A stretch of 55,972 nt of DNA from the NCBI RefSeq assembly GCF_016836705.1, contig NZ_JAFCGY010000034.1, positions 1 through 55,972 on the forward strand, read 5' to 3'. The position numbers and the translations under genes are program-made. The notes beneath the pieces are model-generated. The model was given only the letters and a program-made list of their open reading frames with translations. It did no database searches and had not been told where the DNA came from. The stretch is from Mesorhizobium caraganae. Its GTDB lineage: Bacteria; Pseudomonadota; Alphaproteobacteria; Rhizobiales; Rhizobiaceae. Positions 18,398-26,457 of the stretch are shown piece after piece (the stretch's first letter is position 1; each line of letters starts with the position of its first letter).

Positions 18398-19712
18398 TCA
18401 GGCGGCGTCGAGAACGTATCGGTCACCGGAACCGGCCAGATGCGGCGAATGGATGATGATCTGCCCAGAACCCAGCCCGCTCGGGTCGTCATAAAGGATG
18501 GTCACGTCGAGGCCGGGGACGTCATCGCTGCCTGCACCGCCAAGAGTGATATCGCCTGTCACTGCGGGTTGCGGCGGCGCCGGGGCCAGCATCAGCATGG
18601 CTGGCGTGGCGGAGCGCTCGGCTGTGGCGCTCGGAGCGGCTGCCTCGACAGGCGCGGTGCGGCGAACAGTGACGGACCGCGACGCCGATCCGAGGAATTG
18701 CCCGGCGCTGTAGATGCGGACGATGAACTGGGCCGGCTTGCTGTCTTTAGCGATCGGCCGCGCCTTGACGTCGAAGCGGACGAAGTCGCTGTCGCCCTGG
18801 CGGTAGAGCGTCGTCTGCCGGCTCCATTTGCCACCGTCGGTGAGATCGAAGCCGCTGGCGAACAGATCGATATCGATTGGCCATTGCTCGGCTCCTGCCG
18901 GCATCGCCATGGCCAAGGCGCCATCTTCTGTCACCGACGAGCCCGGTGCTGCCTTCACTTTCACTTCAGGCGTCAACTGCTCTTCGGTCAAGGCGATCGA
19001 AACAGTCACCGTCTCGCCGGCGACAATCTGATCCGGCGCATCGATGGTGGGGTGGCGCACGACTTCGATGTCAGCGGCACCGGAGGGTGCAGGGGCAGTT
19101 GTCGGGGCCGGGGCGGGCCGTGGCGAGCCGCCTCCGTCCCCCAGAGTGATTTCCGCCTGGTCGAAAGGCGGCGGAGATGGCTCGGCGCTAGACTGCGCGT
19201 CGGGCTGCGGAGCGGGCTCGGCGGCTTCGTCCTCCTTCGGGTAAGTGTCGCCGAGGTTGTTCTGCGCCGCTGCGGCTTTGGCCGCATCCTCCTGATACTT
19301 CCTTTGCTGCTCATACTCTTGCCGGGCCTGCTCTTCAGCTTGCCGGCGCCGATCTTCCTGGCGTTTGTATTTCTCGTATTGGGCAGCTTCCTCGGCACTG
19401 TTCCCCCCATGCGTCGGGATTGCCTGAGCCCGGCGCGACGTCCGTCGCCGGCGGCTCTTGGCCACTGCTATCGAAGCTCCCAGAGCCGTAATCGGTGCCG
19501 CTGGCGCCCGAGCCTTTACTTCCGGAATCGTAGCTGCCCGGTGATGGGCTGTCGTAGCCGCCGATCTGCGTCGGCGGCTGTGCGAGCTCGGGCGCGCTGG
19601 CCATCTGTGCCATTGCATTTCGCTGGTTGGACAGCCAGCTATTGGCGAGAACCACCGCGAGCACCCCGAACGCGCTGGCGAGAACAATCAAGATGACAGT
19701 GCTAACGCGCAT
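18398..19712 (-). CDS. membrane-anchored beta-rich partner of the CHAT protease, frame broken in a G6 tract
   Basis: Starts at 19712 with a transmembrane segment (STVILIVLASAFGVLAVVLA), followed by a Gly/Ser/Pro-rich linker. The frame then breaks at a run of six G (minus strand, plus-strand 19403-19408). Removing one G restores DAWGNSAEEAAQYEKYKRQ and continues through a Gln/Glu/Arg coiled-coil, a Pro-rich stretch and a beta-rich domain (about residues 220-430) ending at 18398. Corrected length about 437 aa. Likely a membrane or periplasmic sensor or scaffold for the protease encoded immediately downstream. The break may be a sequencing error, a real mutation or slippage-based switching; the two halves clearly match in composition. 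Confidence 0.7.
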
Positions 19713-19830
19713 GTGCCCAAGCCCAGTAGTGGTGAATTCGCCTCTGTTGGCGCGCTATCCGTTCTTCGCCGCGCGCGGCGGAGAAGAACGCCATGGATAT
19801 CAGCAGCACGACCGCCACGAAAAGGCGCAT
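19702..19830 (-). CDS. small ORF with signal-like N-terminus upstream of the CHAT pair
   Basis: 42 codons: hydrophobic N-terminus MRLFVAVVLLISMAFFSAAR then a basic tail. Its TAG overlaps the start of the next gene (ATGCGCGTTAG), which suggests translational coupling in a three-gene operon. Only a weak ribosome binding site is seen. It may be a real leader peptide or the remnant of a longer secreted protein. Confidence 0.35.
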   Translation of the reverse strand: MRLFVAVVLLISMAFFSAARGEERIARQQRRIHHYWAWAHAR

Positions 19831-20119
19831 CACCTTGACCCAAGCCTTTCAGGCCGCAGCGCTTGCGCCACGGCTTGCCCCAATTCATCAAATGGCCCCG
19901 ACCTTGACCATATCATGTCGCCTTCGCCGGCGCACTGTCGGTGCCGATGACGCAGTTGGGGCGATAAAAAGATATTGACTGTATGTTTAGTAATTAATAC
20001 CGTTGTGGACATATCGAGTTGGTCAGCCGGCATCCGCCGGTGAATGACCACCAGGACGAAGGGAACATACGGACTCGAGGCGGCAATCCCGCCGGTCCCG
20101 ACAATGGGAGACAATAAGC

Positions 20120-21154
20120 ATGCAGCTGAAATCCACCGCGACGGCGCTCGGCCTGTCGCTGCTGGCGATGACCGGCATTGCCCGCGCCGACGGCGAACTC
20201 CAGATCTACAATTGGGGCAACTACACCAGTCCGGAGCTGATCAAGAAGTTCGAGGAGACCTACAAGATCAAGGTCACCGTCACCGACTACGATTCCAACG
20301 ACACCGCCTTGGCCAAGGTTCGCCAGGGCGCTTCCGGCTACGACATCGTCGTGCCCTCGGCCAGTGTCATGCCGATCTGGATCAGCGAAGGCCTGCTGCT
20401 GGAAACCGATCCCAACACGATGGAGAATTTTAGAAATGTCGATCCGAGATGGGTCGATGTGCCGTTCGATCCCGGCCGCAAATACTCAGTGCCGTGGCAA
20501 TGGGGCACGACCGGCATCTCGGTCAACAAATCGGTCTATGCGGGCGATCCGAATACGTCCGCGATTTTCCTCGATCCGCCGCCGGAACTCGTCGGCAAGA
20601 TCAACGTCGTGCCCGAAATGGGGGACATCATGTTCCTGGCCATTGCCTATGAGGGCGGCAAGTACTGCACCGACGACAAGGCGCTGCTGAAGAAGGTGCA
20701 TGACAAGCTTGTCGAGGCGAAGGGCAAATGGCTATCGCTCGATTACGCTGCCGTTGATGGCCTGGACCGAGGCGACATCGCCGCCGGCGTCAACTGGAAC
20801 GGCATATCGCTGCGCGAGCGGCTTGAGAACGACAAGATCGTCTACGGCTATCCCAAAGAAGGCTTTCCGATCTGGATGGACAATGTCGCGGTGCTCAAGG
20901 ACGCCAAGAACGTCGAGAACGCCAAGCTCTTCCAGAATTTCATCATGGACCCGAAGAATGCCGCGCTGATCTCGGCCTTTGCGCACTACGCCAACGGCAT
21001 CAAGGGCTCCGAGCCCTTCCTGCCGGACGACATGAAGGGAGCGCCTGAAGTGGATGTTCCGGCCGAATTTGCCGACAAGGGCCAGTTCATGCCGGCCTGC
21101 CCGACCGACGTCCAGGCGCTCTACACCAGGATCTGGACCGATCTGCAGAAATAG
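20120..21154 (+). CDS. periplasmic polyamine-type ABC substrate-binding protein (PotD/PotF family)
   Basis: 344 aa. Signal peptide MQLKSTATALGLSLLAMTGIARA. The mature N-terminus GELQIYNWGNYTSPELIKKFEE is the hallmark of spermidine/putrescine-binding proteins, followed by DYDSNDTALAKVRQGASGYDIVVPS. Captures a cationic substrate in the periplasm and delivers it to an inner-membrane permease. No permease or ATPase gene is adjacent; instead an amidase lies 101 bp downstream and a TetR regulator after it. Substrate unproven; possible link to an amidase substrate. Confidence 0.9.
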   Translation: MQLKSTATALGLSLLAMTGIARADGELQIYNWGNYTSPELIKKFEETYKIKVTVTDYDSNDTALAKVRQGASGYDIVVPSASVMPIWISEGLLLETDPNTMENFRNVDPRWVDVPFDPGRKYSVPWQWGTTGISVNKSVYAGDPNTSAIFLDPPPELVGKINVVPEMGDIMFLAIAYEGGKYCTDDKALLKKVHDKLVEAKGKWLSLDYAAVDGLDRGDIAAGVNWNGISLRERLENDKIVYGYPKEGFPIWMDNVAVLKDAKNVENAKLFQNFIMDPKNAALISAFAHYANGIKGSEPFLPDDMKGAPEVDVPAEFADKGQFMPACPTDVQALYTRIWTDLQK

Positions 21155-21255
21155 CAGCGCCGTCAACCGAAGCTGACCAACATCCTTCGGGCCGAACCCT
21201 GCGGCCCGGCCATTCTTCATGCCAGATGCGGTCCAGCCGCCGCGGGAGATTTGTG

Positions 21256-22683
21256 ATGTCCGATCTCGACCTTTGCTACATGCCCGCCAGCGAGGCGTTG
21301 CGGCTGTTCAAGGCGAAGAAACTGTCGCCTGTCGACCTGATGCAGGCCACCATCCGCCGCGCCGAAGCGACCAAGGCGACAATCAACTGCTTCACCTTCA
21401 CCCAGTTCGACGAGGCGATGAATCTCGCCAGAAAAGCCGAAGCGAAATACGCCAAGGGCGCCAGGACCGGTGCGCTCGAGGGCCTGCCGATCGGCATCAA
21501 GGATGAGAGCTACATCAAGGGCAAGCCGACCTCGCATGGCTCGCTGCTGTCGAAGGACGCCATTGGTGGCCACACGTCGACGATGAACGAGCGTATCATG
21601 AAGGCCGGCGGCATAGTGCATGCCCGCACGGCGACGCCCGAATTCAGCTGCGCCGGTTACACCTGGTCGAAGCGCTGGGGCGTGACGCGCAACCCCTGGA
21701 ATCCGGATTATACGCCGGGCGGTTCGTCGGGCGGTTCGGCGGCGACGCTGGCCTCGGGTACATCGTCGATCGCCACCGGCTCGGACATTGCCGGCTCGAT
21801 CCGTATCCCGGCCTCGGCCTGCGGCCTGGTCGGCTTCAAGCCGCCTTACGGCCGCAACCCCGACGAGCCGCCCTTCAACCTCGACTTCTATTGCCACACC
21901 GGGCCGCTGGCCCGAAATGTCGGGGATGCGATCCTGCTGCAGAATGTCATGGCCGGACCGAGCCCGCTCGACATCGCCACGCTGCGCCCGAAACTGCGCC
22001 TGCCGCTCGACTACAAGCCGATCAAAGGCTGGAAGATCGCCTTCTCCATGGATCTCGGGTCATTCGAGGTTCACCCTGACGTGCGCAAGAACACGCTCGC
22101 TGCCTGCGACGTGTTCCGCTCGCTCGGCGCTACCGTCGAGGAGGTCGACCTTGGCTGGGGCGACGAGGTGCTCAAGGCCGGCATGGCCTATCTGGAGCAT
22201 CTCTTCGGCGCCTCGCTGGCGCCCCTGCTCGCCAAGCACGGCAAGGACATGACCAGCTATGCCAGGCAGTTTGCGCAGGATGGGCAAAAGTCGAAGGCGA
22301 CGGATTTTGTCGCGACCCTGGAGGTGGCGGCCAGGATGTACCAGACGCTGGGGCCGTTGCTGGAAAAATACGACGTGCTGATCTGCCCGACAAACGCGCT
22401 TCCGGCGGTGCCGGCGGAATTCGATCAGACCAAAGGCAAGGTCGAGATCAACGGCAAGCACGTAAACCCGTCGCTGGGTTGGGTGATGACGACGCCGTTC
22501 AACATGCTGAGCCGCTGCCCGGTTCTGTCCGTGCCGTCGGGCCGCGCCGCCAATGGCGTGCCGACCGGCATCCAGCTTGTCGGCCGTACCTACAGCGACG
22601 CCGATGTTTTCCGGGCGGCGATGGCCTATGAGACGGCTCAGGGTCAATGGTACACGAATGCCGGGACACGCCCGTCGCTCTGA
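21256..22683 (+). CDS. amidase (amidase-signature family)
   Basis: 475 aa. Catalytic Ser-cisSer-Lys triad visible: Lys in GLPIGIKDESY (near residue 82), then PGGSSGGSAATLASG and GSDIAGSIRIPAS (near 155-185), the canonical AS signature. Hydrolyses amides to acid plus ammonia or amine; the substrate cannot be predicted, since the family covers aliphatic amides, indole-acetamide, carbamoyl and GatA-type substrates. It is not GatA by context. The start at 21256 is chosen over an upstream ATG at 21226 because GGGAGAT precedes it. Likely cotranscribed with the binding protein upstream. Confidence 0.92.
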   Translation: MSDLDLCYMPASEALRLFKAKKLSPVDLMQATIRRAEATKATINCFTFTQFDEAMNLARKAEAKYAKGARTGALEGLPIGIKDESYIKGKPTSHGSLLSKDAIGGHTSTMNERIMKAGGIVHARTATPEFSCAGYTWSKRWGVTRNPWNPDYTPGGSSGGSAATLASGTSSIATGSDIAGSIRIPASACGLVGFKPPYGRNPDEPPFNLDFYCHTGPLARNVGDAILLQNVMAGPSPLDIATLRPKLRLPLDYKPIKGWKIAFSMDLGSFEVHPDVRKNTLAACDVFRSLGATVEEVDLGWGDEVLKAGMAYLEHLFGASLAPLLAKHGKDMTSYARQFAQDGQKSKATDFVATLEVAARMYQTLGPLLEKYDVLICPTNALPAVPAEFDQTKGKVEINGKHVNPSLGWVMTTPFNMLSRCPVLSVPSGRAANGVPTGIQLVGRTYSDADVFRAAMAYETAQGQWYTNAGTRPSL

Positions 22684-22749
22684 GTCCCCGAAGAGCCGGC
22701 GTGCCAAAGCAGCGGCGGGATGTTTTCGCCGGGGAAAGGCCTGACGACA

Positions 22750-23439
22750 ATGGCGCAACGCAAAGCCACCGCTGAGGCGGGAAAAAGCAAGGCGACCAAG
22801 GGTGCAGCGAACGACGCTGCCCCTAAGGACCGCCGGCGCGAGCGCGGCGAAGCGAGCATCCAGCGCATCATCGACGCCACCATCGAACTTATCGCGGAGG
22901 AGGGACTGGCGAGCGTCACCATGCAGCGCATCGCCGAGCATGTCGGCTCGTCCAACGCGCTGGTGGTCTTTCATTTTCGCAGCAAGGAGAACCTGTTCCG
23001 GGCCGTGCTGCAGTATCTCAGCGATCAGTATGACGCGCTGTGGGTGACGCTGGTGCGGGCGCCCGGCCTGTCGCCGGTAGAAAGAGTGTTGGGCGCGGTC
23101 GATTGCGCGCAGCGTTTTGCCCGTCTGCATCCGAAATGGGTTTCGGTCTTCGTCGTGTTTTCCAGCGACCGCAAGAGCATGCAGATCTACAACGAAATCG
23201 GCCTGCCCAGCGATCTCGCCTACACCGCCGAAGCCCGCGATCTGCTGATCGAAATCGCCCGTGACGGCGGCTACACCGGCGTCGACATCGACACGTTAGC
23301 GGAGAGCCTGAACTATCTGGTTCACGGCGCCTGGTATTGGGATCATCTCAACCCGTCCAGCCGCGACACCGACGTGCTGCGCAAGACGATGTTGCTCTTG
23401 TTGCACCAGGCATTTCCGCGGCATTTTGAGTTGGAATGA
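22750..23439 (+). CDS. TetR-family transcriptional regulator (BetI-like C-terminal domain)
   Basis: 229 aa. A long basic N-terminal extension (residues 1-35) precedes the HTH: IQRIIDATIELIAEEGLASVTMQRIAEHVGSSNALVVFHFRSKENLFRAV is a textbook TetR DNA-binding domain. The C-terminal domain (from about 90) resembles the BetI_C class. Lies 66 bp after the amidase on the same strand, so it is a candidate local regulator of the binding-protein/amidase pair. Confidence 0.9.
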   Translation: MAQRKATAEAGKSKATKGAANDAAPKDRRRERGEASIQRIIDATIELIAEEGLASVTMQRIAEHVGSSNALVVFHFRSKENLFRAVLQYLSDQYDALWVTLVRAPGLSPVERVLGAVDCAQRFARLHPKWVSVFVVFSSDRKSMQIYNEIGLPSDLAYTAEARDLLIEIARDGGYTGVDIDTLAESLNYLVHGAWYWDHLNPSSRDTDVLRKTMLLLLHQAFPRHFELE

Positions 23440-23548
23440 CGGCGGCGGCGCGATTTTCAGCCGAAGAGCCTCTTGAGTTGCAGACAAAAGGTGATACAAT
23501 CTTAGGGTGTATTATAAGCAATGCAGGTTGTGGTAGGGGGACGGGCGA

Positions 23549-23653
23549 ATGTGGCATTGGGCAATACTGCTGCTGATTGGCGTGCCTGTTTTCTTCGCTG
23601 TACGCTCGGCACGATACGGCAGCCATTCAGGCTGCGACGTTCTCCTAGAAGGT
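23549..23653 (+). pseudogene. truncated small membrane ORF at the IS junction
   Basis: ATG at 23549, preceded by GGGGGACGGG, opens a hydrophobic N-terminus MWHWAILLLIGVPVFFAV with host-like codons. The frame then runs into sequence that does not look coding, next to the decayed transposase. I read it as a small membrane-protein gene cut by insertion. Evidence is slight. Confidence 0.25.
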
Positions 23654-23779
23654 CCGACGGTTACGAGTTGGCCTGATGTCGGTGACGCCAGCCGCCGAAA
23701 AAGAACCGTCGGCAGTCCTCCTTCGCCAAGGCTTCGGAGGACACTTCATTCCTCTAACGAGCTTTGGGTGGCCTGCCAC

Positions 23780-24354
23780 CCGCACCGACAATGGGGTTCC
23801 TTTCGCAAGCCCCAATGCACTGTTCAACCTCAGCAAGCTGTCGGTCTGGTGGCTGCGCCTGGGCATCGACATCGAGCGCATCAAGCCGGGCTGCCCGCAG
23901 CAGAACGGGCGCCATGAGCGTATGCACCTCACCCTGAAGAAGGAGACCACCAAACCGGCAGCCGCCAACTTTCTTCAGCAGCAGGCCAAGTTCGACGACT
24001 TCATCGACTGCTTCAACAAGGAGCGGCCGCACCAGGCGCTCGGTATGGACTGTCCAGCAGACCGCTATCAGCCGTCACCGCGCCGCTATACTGGCCTGCC
24101 TGACCTCGATTATCCGTTTCACGACAAGGCCGTCATCGTCACCACCTGCGGCCGCATCTGCTACAATCGCAAGAAGATCAACCTCAGTATCGTCTTCGCC
24201 GGCCAGACCGTCGGCATCAAACAGGTCGAGGACCACATCTGGCTGGCCAGCTTCATGGATTATGATTTGGGATACTTCGATGACGAGACATGTAGGCTCC
24301 GAACCACTCCAAAACCCCTTCGGGCCAAAAGTGTTACCCATGTCTCCGATATAA
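23780..24354 (+). pseudogene. IS transposase remnant, C-terminal integrase core half
   Basis: Encodes the second half of a DDE transposase of the IS481/IS3-like rve type: RTDNGVPFASP, GCPQQNGRHERMH and NKERPHQALGMDCPAD. The N-terminal half with HTH and the first catalytic Asp is missing. A frameshift lies near 24297: the track of the original protein (EPLQNPFGPKV) continues in another frame to TAA at 24352-24354. Not functional. It abuts the left end of the integrated element, so this tRNA-Thr locus has taken more than one insertion. Confidence 0.8.
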
Positions 24355-24391
24355 ACCGTAACCTATGTGTCCAGAATGGACCGAGCGAAGG

Positions 24392-24443
24392 CTGGTGCCC
24401 CCGGACGGAATCGAACCGCCGACCTTCGGTTTACAAAACCGCT
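24392..24443. repeat. attL: 52-bp direct repeat, 3' part of tRNA-Thr
   Basis: Identical to 42705-42756. It contains the anticodon arm, variable loop, T arm and acceptor 3' strand of tRNA-Thr on the minus strand, but sequence beyond 24443 diverges, so it is not a complete tRNA. It marks the chromosomal tRNA 3' end displaced by integration. Confidence 0.93.
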
Positions 24444-24520
24444 TTTGCGCATTGATTATATTAAGCTATTAGCTTCCGTGTTACATCTGTGTTGCATGGA
24501 GTCCATGTTAACGGGCGGAA

Positions 24521-25654
24521 TCAGCCGAGTAGGGCGGTTTCCATTTCGGCGATTTTTGCACGGTCGTCGTCTTCAGTTTTGAACAGATAGCCGTACACAT
24601 CGTAAGTCATCGCAAGCGATGCATGCCCCATGAGCGACTGCACCTTCTTTGGCGGAAAACCCTGTTCGATGAACAGCGCCGCTGCAGCGTGGCGTAAGGC
24701 ATGCAGGGAGTATTTCGCATCGAGGATAGGCTTTCCGTCTTCGTCCTTTACGCCTGTTGAAACCGTGACGCCTGCCGCTATCTGAGCCGGCCAAAAGACG
24801 CGGTGCAGAAGATTAGCGTGGCCTTCGATGTTACCCTCTCCATTCGGGAACACTAGGTCGTGCTCGCCTTTGGGGCACTCTTTGCGCCATGCCTTGAGCA
24901 TGGCGACGGTACTATCCGAGATCGGTATATCGCGCGTACCAGCGTCAGACTTGGGCGGTCCGAATTCATTGTAGCGATCGACACGGCGCCGAACATGAAT
25001 CACGCCGGACTCGATAGCGACGTCGCGCCACTGGAGGCCGCGGAGTTCGCTGGCGCGCATTCCTGTCAGTATAGCAATCCGAATGAATGGGATCCATCGT
25101 GCCGCCGTGTGCTTTAGGATGGCGCGCAGCTCATCCTTGGTTGGCATTTCTGGCCGGCGCTTATCACGCGTTGCCGATGGCATCTGAATGTCGCGAGCGG
25201 GATTGACGGCGGCGTGACCACGAGACACCGCGTGTTTGAAGATAGAGGTGAGGGCTCCATGAACCTTCGCCAGGGACGACGCGGACATAGTTCCCGTAAG
25301 GTCGTCTATGAAAGTCTGGATCGCAGGGGCGGACAGAGCGGCCAGCTTCGTGGCGCCGAATCTTGGTTTTACGTACAACTCGTAGGTCGATTTGTACCGC
25401 GCTACCGTTGCGCGCTCCCTGCCATTCTTCTCAGCCTGCGCTAGCCAGAGCTTTGCGGCTTTGTCGACGGTGATGCTTGCGCTATCCGCCACGTGCGTGC
25501 CGGCACGTACCTGGCCGCGGGCAGTCAGTAGGAATGCATCTGCGTCGCCCTTCTTCGAAAATTGCTTGTGCCTTCGCTTGCCGCCGCCGTCGCGATAATC
25601 GGCCTGCCAAACAATCTTTCCGGAAGGGAGTTCGCGCTTTCGAATCGTGGCCAT
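24521..25654 (-). CDS. int: tyrosine-type site-specific integrase
   Basis: 377 aa phage-type integrase. An N-terminal arm-binding domain (TIRKRELPSGKIVWQADYRD) and SAM-like core-binding domain (about residues 65-160) precede the catalytic domain. Catalytic Arg in TGMRASELRGLQW, HxxR in LHALRHAAA, His in MGHASLAMT and Tyr in DVYGYLF are all present, so it looks active. Start at 25654 preceded by GGAGA; the longer ATG at 25690 has no such site. It lies 77 bp inside attL and reads toward it, the normal arrangement for an element integrated in a tRNA. Confidence 0.95.
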   Translation of the reverse strand: MATIRKRELPSGKIVWQADYRDGGGKRRHKQFSKKGDADAFLLTARGQVRAGTHVADSASITVDKAAKLWLAQAEKNGRERATVARYKSTYELYVKPRFGATKLAALSAPAIQTFIDDLTGTMSASSLAKVHGALTSIFKHAVSRGHAAVNPARDIQMPSATRDKRRPEMPTKDELRAILKHTAARWIPFIRIAILTGMRASELRGLQWRDVAIESGVIHVRRRVDRYNEFGPPKSDAGTRDIPISDSTVAMLKAWRKECPKGEHDLVFPNGEGNIEGHANLLHRVFWPAQIAAGVTVSTGVKDEDGKPILDAKYSLHALRHAAAALFIEQGFPPKKVQSLMGHASLAMTYDVYGYLFKTEDDDRAKIAEMETALLG

Positions 25655-25929
25655 GTTCGTCTCCGTTGCAAGTTCACGGTATATGACCATCGGTTTTCGT
25701 GTAACGCGGAATGATTTGCAACACGCCGCAACGCACTATTTTTTTTGTAACACTTGCTCAAATTTGGTGAGATTCTTATATGTGCCTTACGACCGTGCTT
25801 GGTGCGGCGACTGAGCGTATCCCGCCTAAGCGAATGGCGGCCCTAACCCCACTTCACAATCAGTTTGAACGCGCGTCTTGGCGCGTGTGGATTTCCGCGC
25901 CCTATGGGCCGGTTACAACGGGGAATTTC

Positions 25930-26136
25930 ATGACAGCAAACGACAACACGCCGCTCGCAACAGACATCCTGCGCGGCGCCGACGCCATCGCCAAGCACTT
26001 GGGCTTTCCGCGTCGCGCCATTTATCACCTAGTCTCAAAAGGCGGCCTGCCGCATTTTCGGCTGGGTGAAACCGTGTGCGCCAGGAAGAGCACGCTGGCG
26101 AACTGGATTGCACAACAAGAGGCGAGGGCGGCTTAG
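25930..26136 (+). CDS. AlpA/excisionase-like helix-turn-helix protein
   Basis: 68 aa. Residues about 15-60 form a MerR-like winged helix: DAIAKHLGFPRRAIYHLVSKGGLPHFRLGETVCARKSTLANWI, the pattern of AlpA and phage excisionases. Divergent from the integrase. Probably activates integrase or acts as the directionality factor for excision. Start at 25930 with GGGGAATTTC upstream. Confidence 0.82.
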   Translation: MTANDNTPLATDILRGADAIAKHLGFPRRAIYHLVSKGGLPHFRLGETVCARKSTLANWIAQQEARAA

Positions 26137-26199
26137 CCCACCTATAAAAACCTCCCGCGGACCCAACCGCGTAAAAACTCCAGAAACGGAACCCACTCC

Positions 26200-26457
26200 T
26201 TGAAAATCATTGCCTGCCGACCCGAGCCGCCTGGCGGTCTCGGCAACGCTATCGCGCGCGTCGATGTTGAGATCAATGAGGACCTTCGGGTTTTCAATCT
26301 GAAACTCTCCAGACGCGGCGATGGCGGTTACGCGGTGTTCGCCCCCAATGCGATGGGCAGCCGTGTCGTGACTTTCTCCCAACCTCTTGTTGCCGAAATC
26401 GCCCGCGCTGCTCTTGCCGCGCTCACGGAGCCCTCGCCGCATGACCGCACCACTTGA
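26200..26457 (+). CDS. hypothetical protein in the replication cassette
   Basis: 85 aa, TTG start at 26200. The beta-rich sequence (VDVEINEDLRVFNLKLSRRGDGGYAVFAP) resembles small phage-encoded proteins found before primase or helicase genes in Rhizobiales elements. Its end overlaps the start of the RepA-like helicase by 17 bp, so the two are coupled. Function unknown. Confidence 0.6.
   Translation: MKIIACRPEPPGGLGNAIARVDVEINEDLRVFNLKLSRRGDGGYAVFAPNAMGSRVVTFSQPLVAEIARAALAALTEPSPHDRTT

Noticed and set aside
24394..24443. A second tRNA-Thr gene
   Set aside because: Only the 3' part matches; sequence beyond 24443 loses the D arm and 5' acceptor strand. It is the attL copy, not a gene.
26387..26440. 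Longer N-terminus of the RepA-like helicase
   Set aside because: The extension only reads through the preceding gene in another frame; ATG at 26441 gives the expected start.
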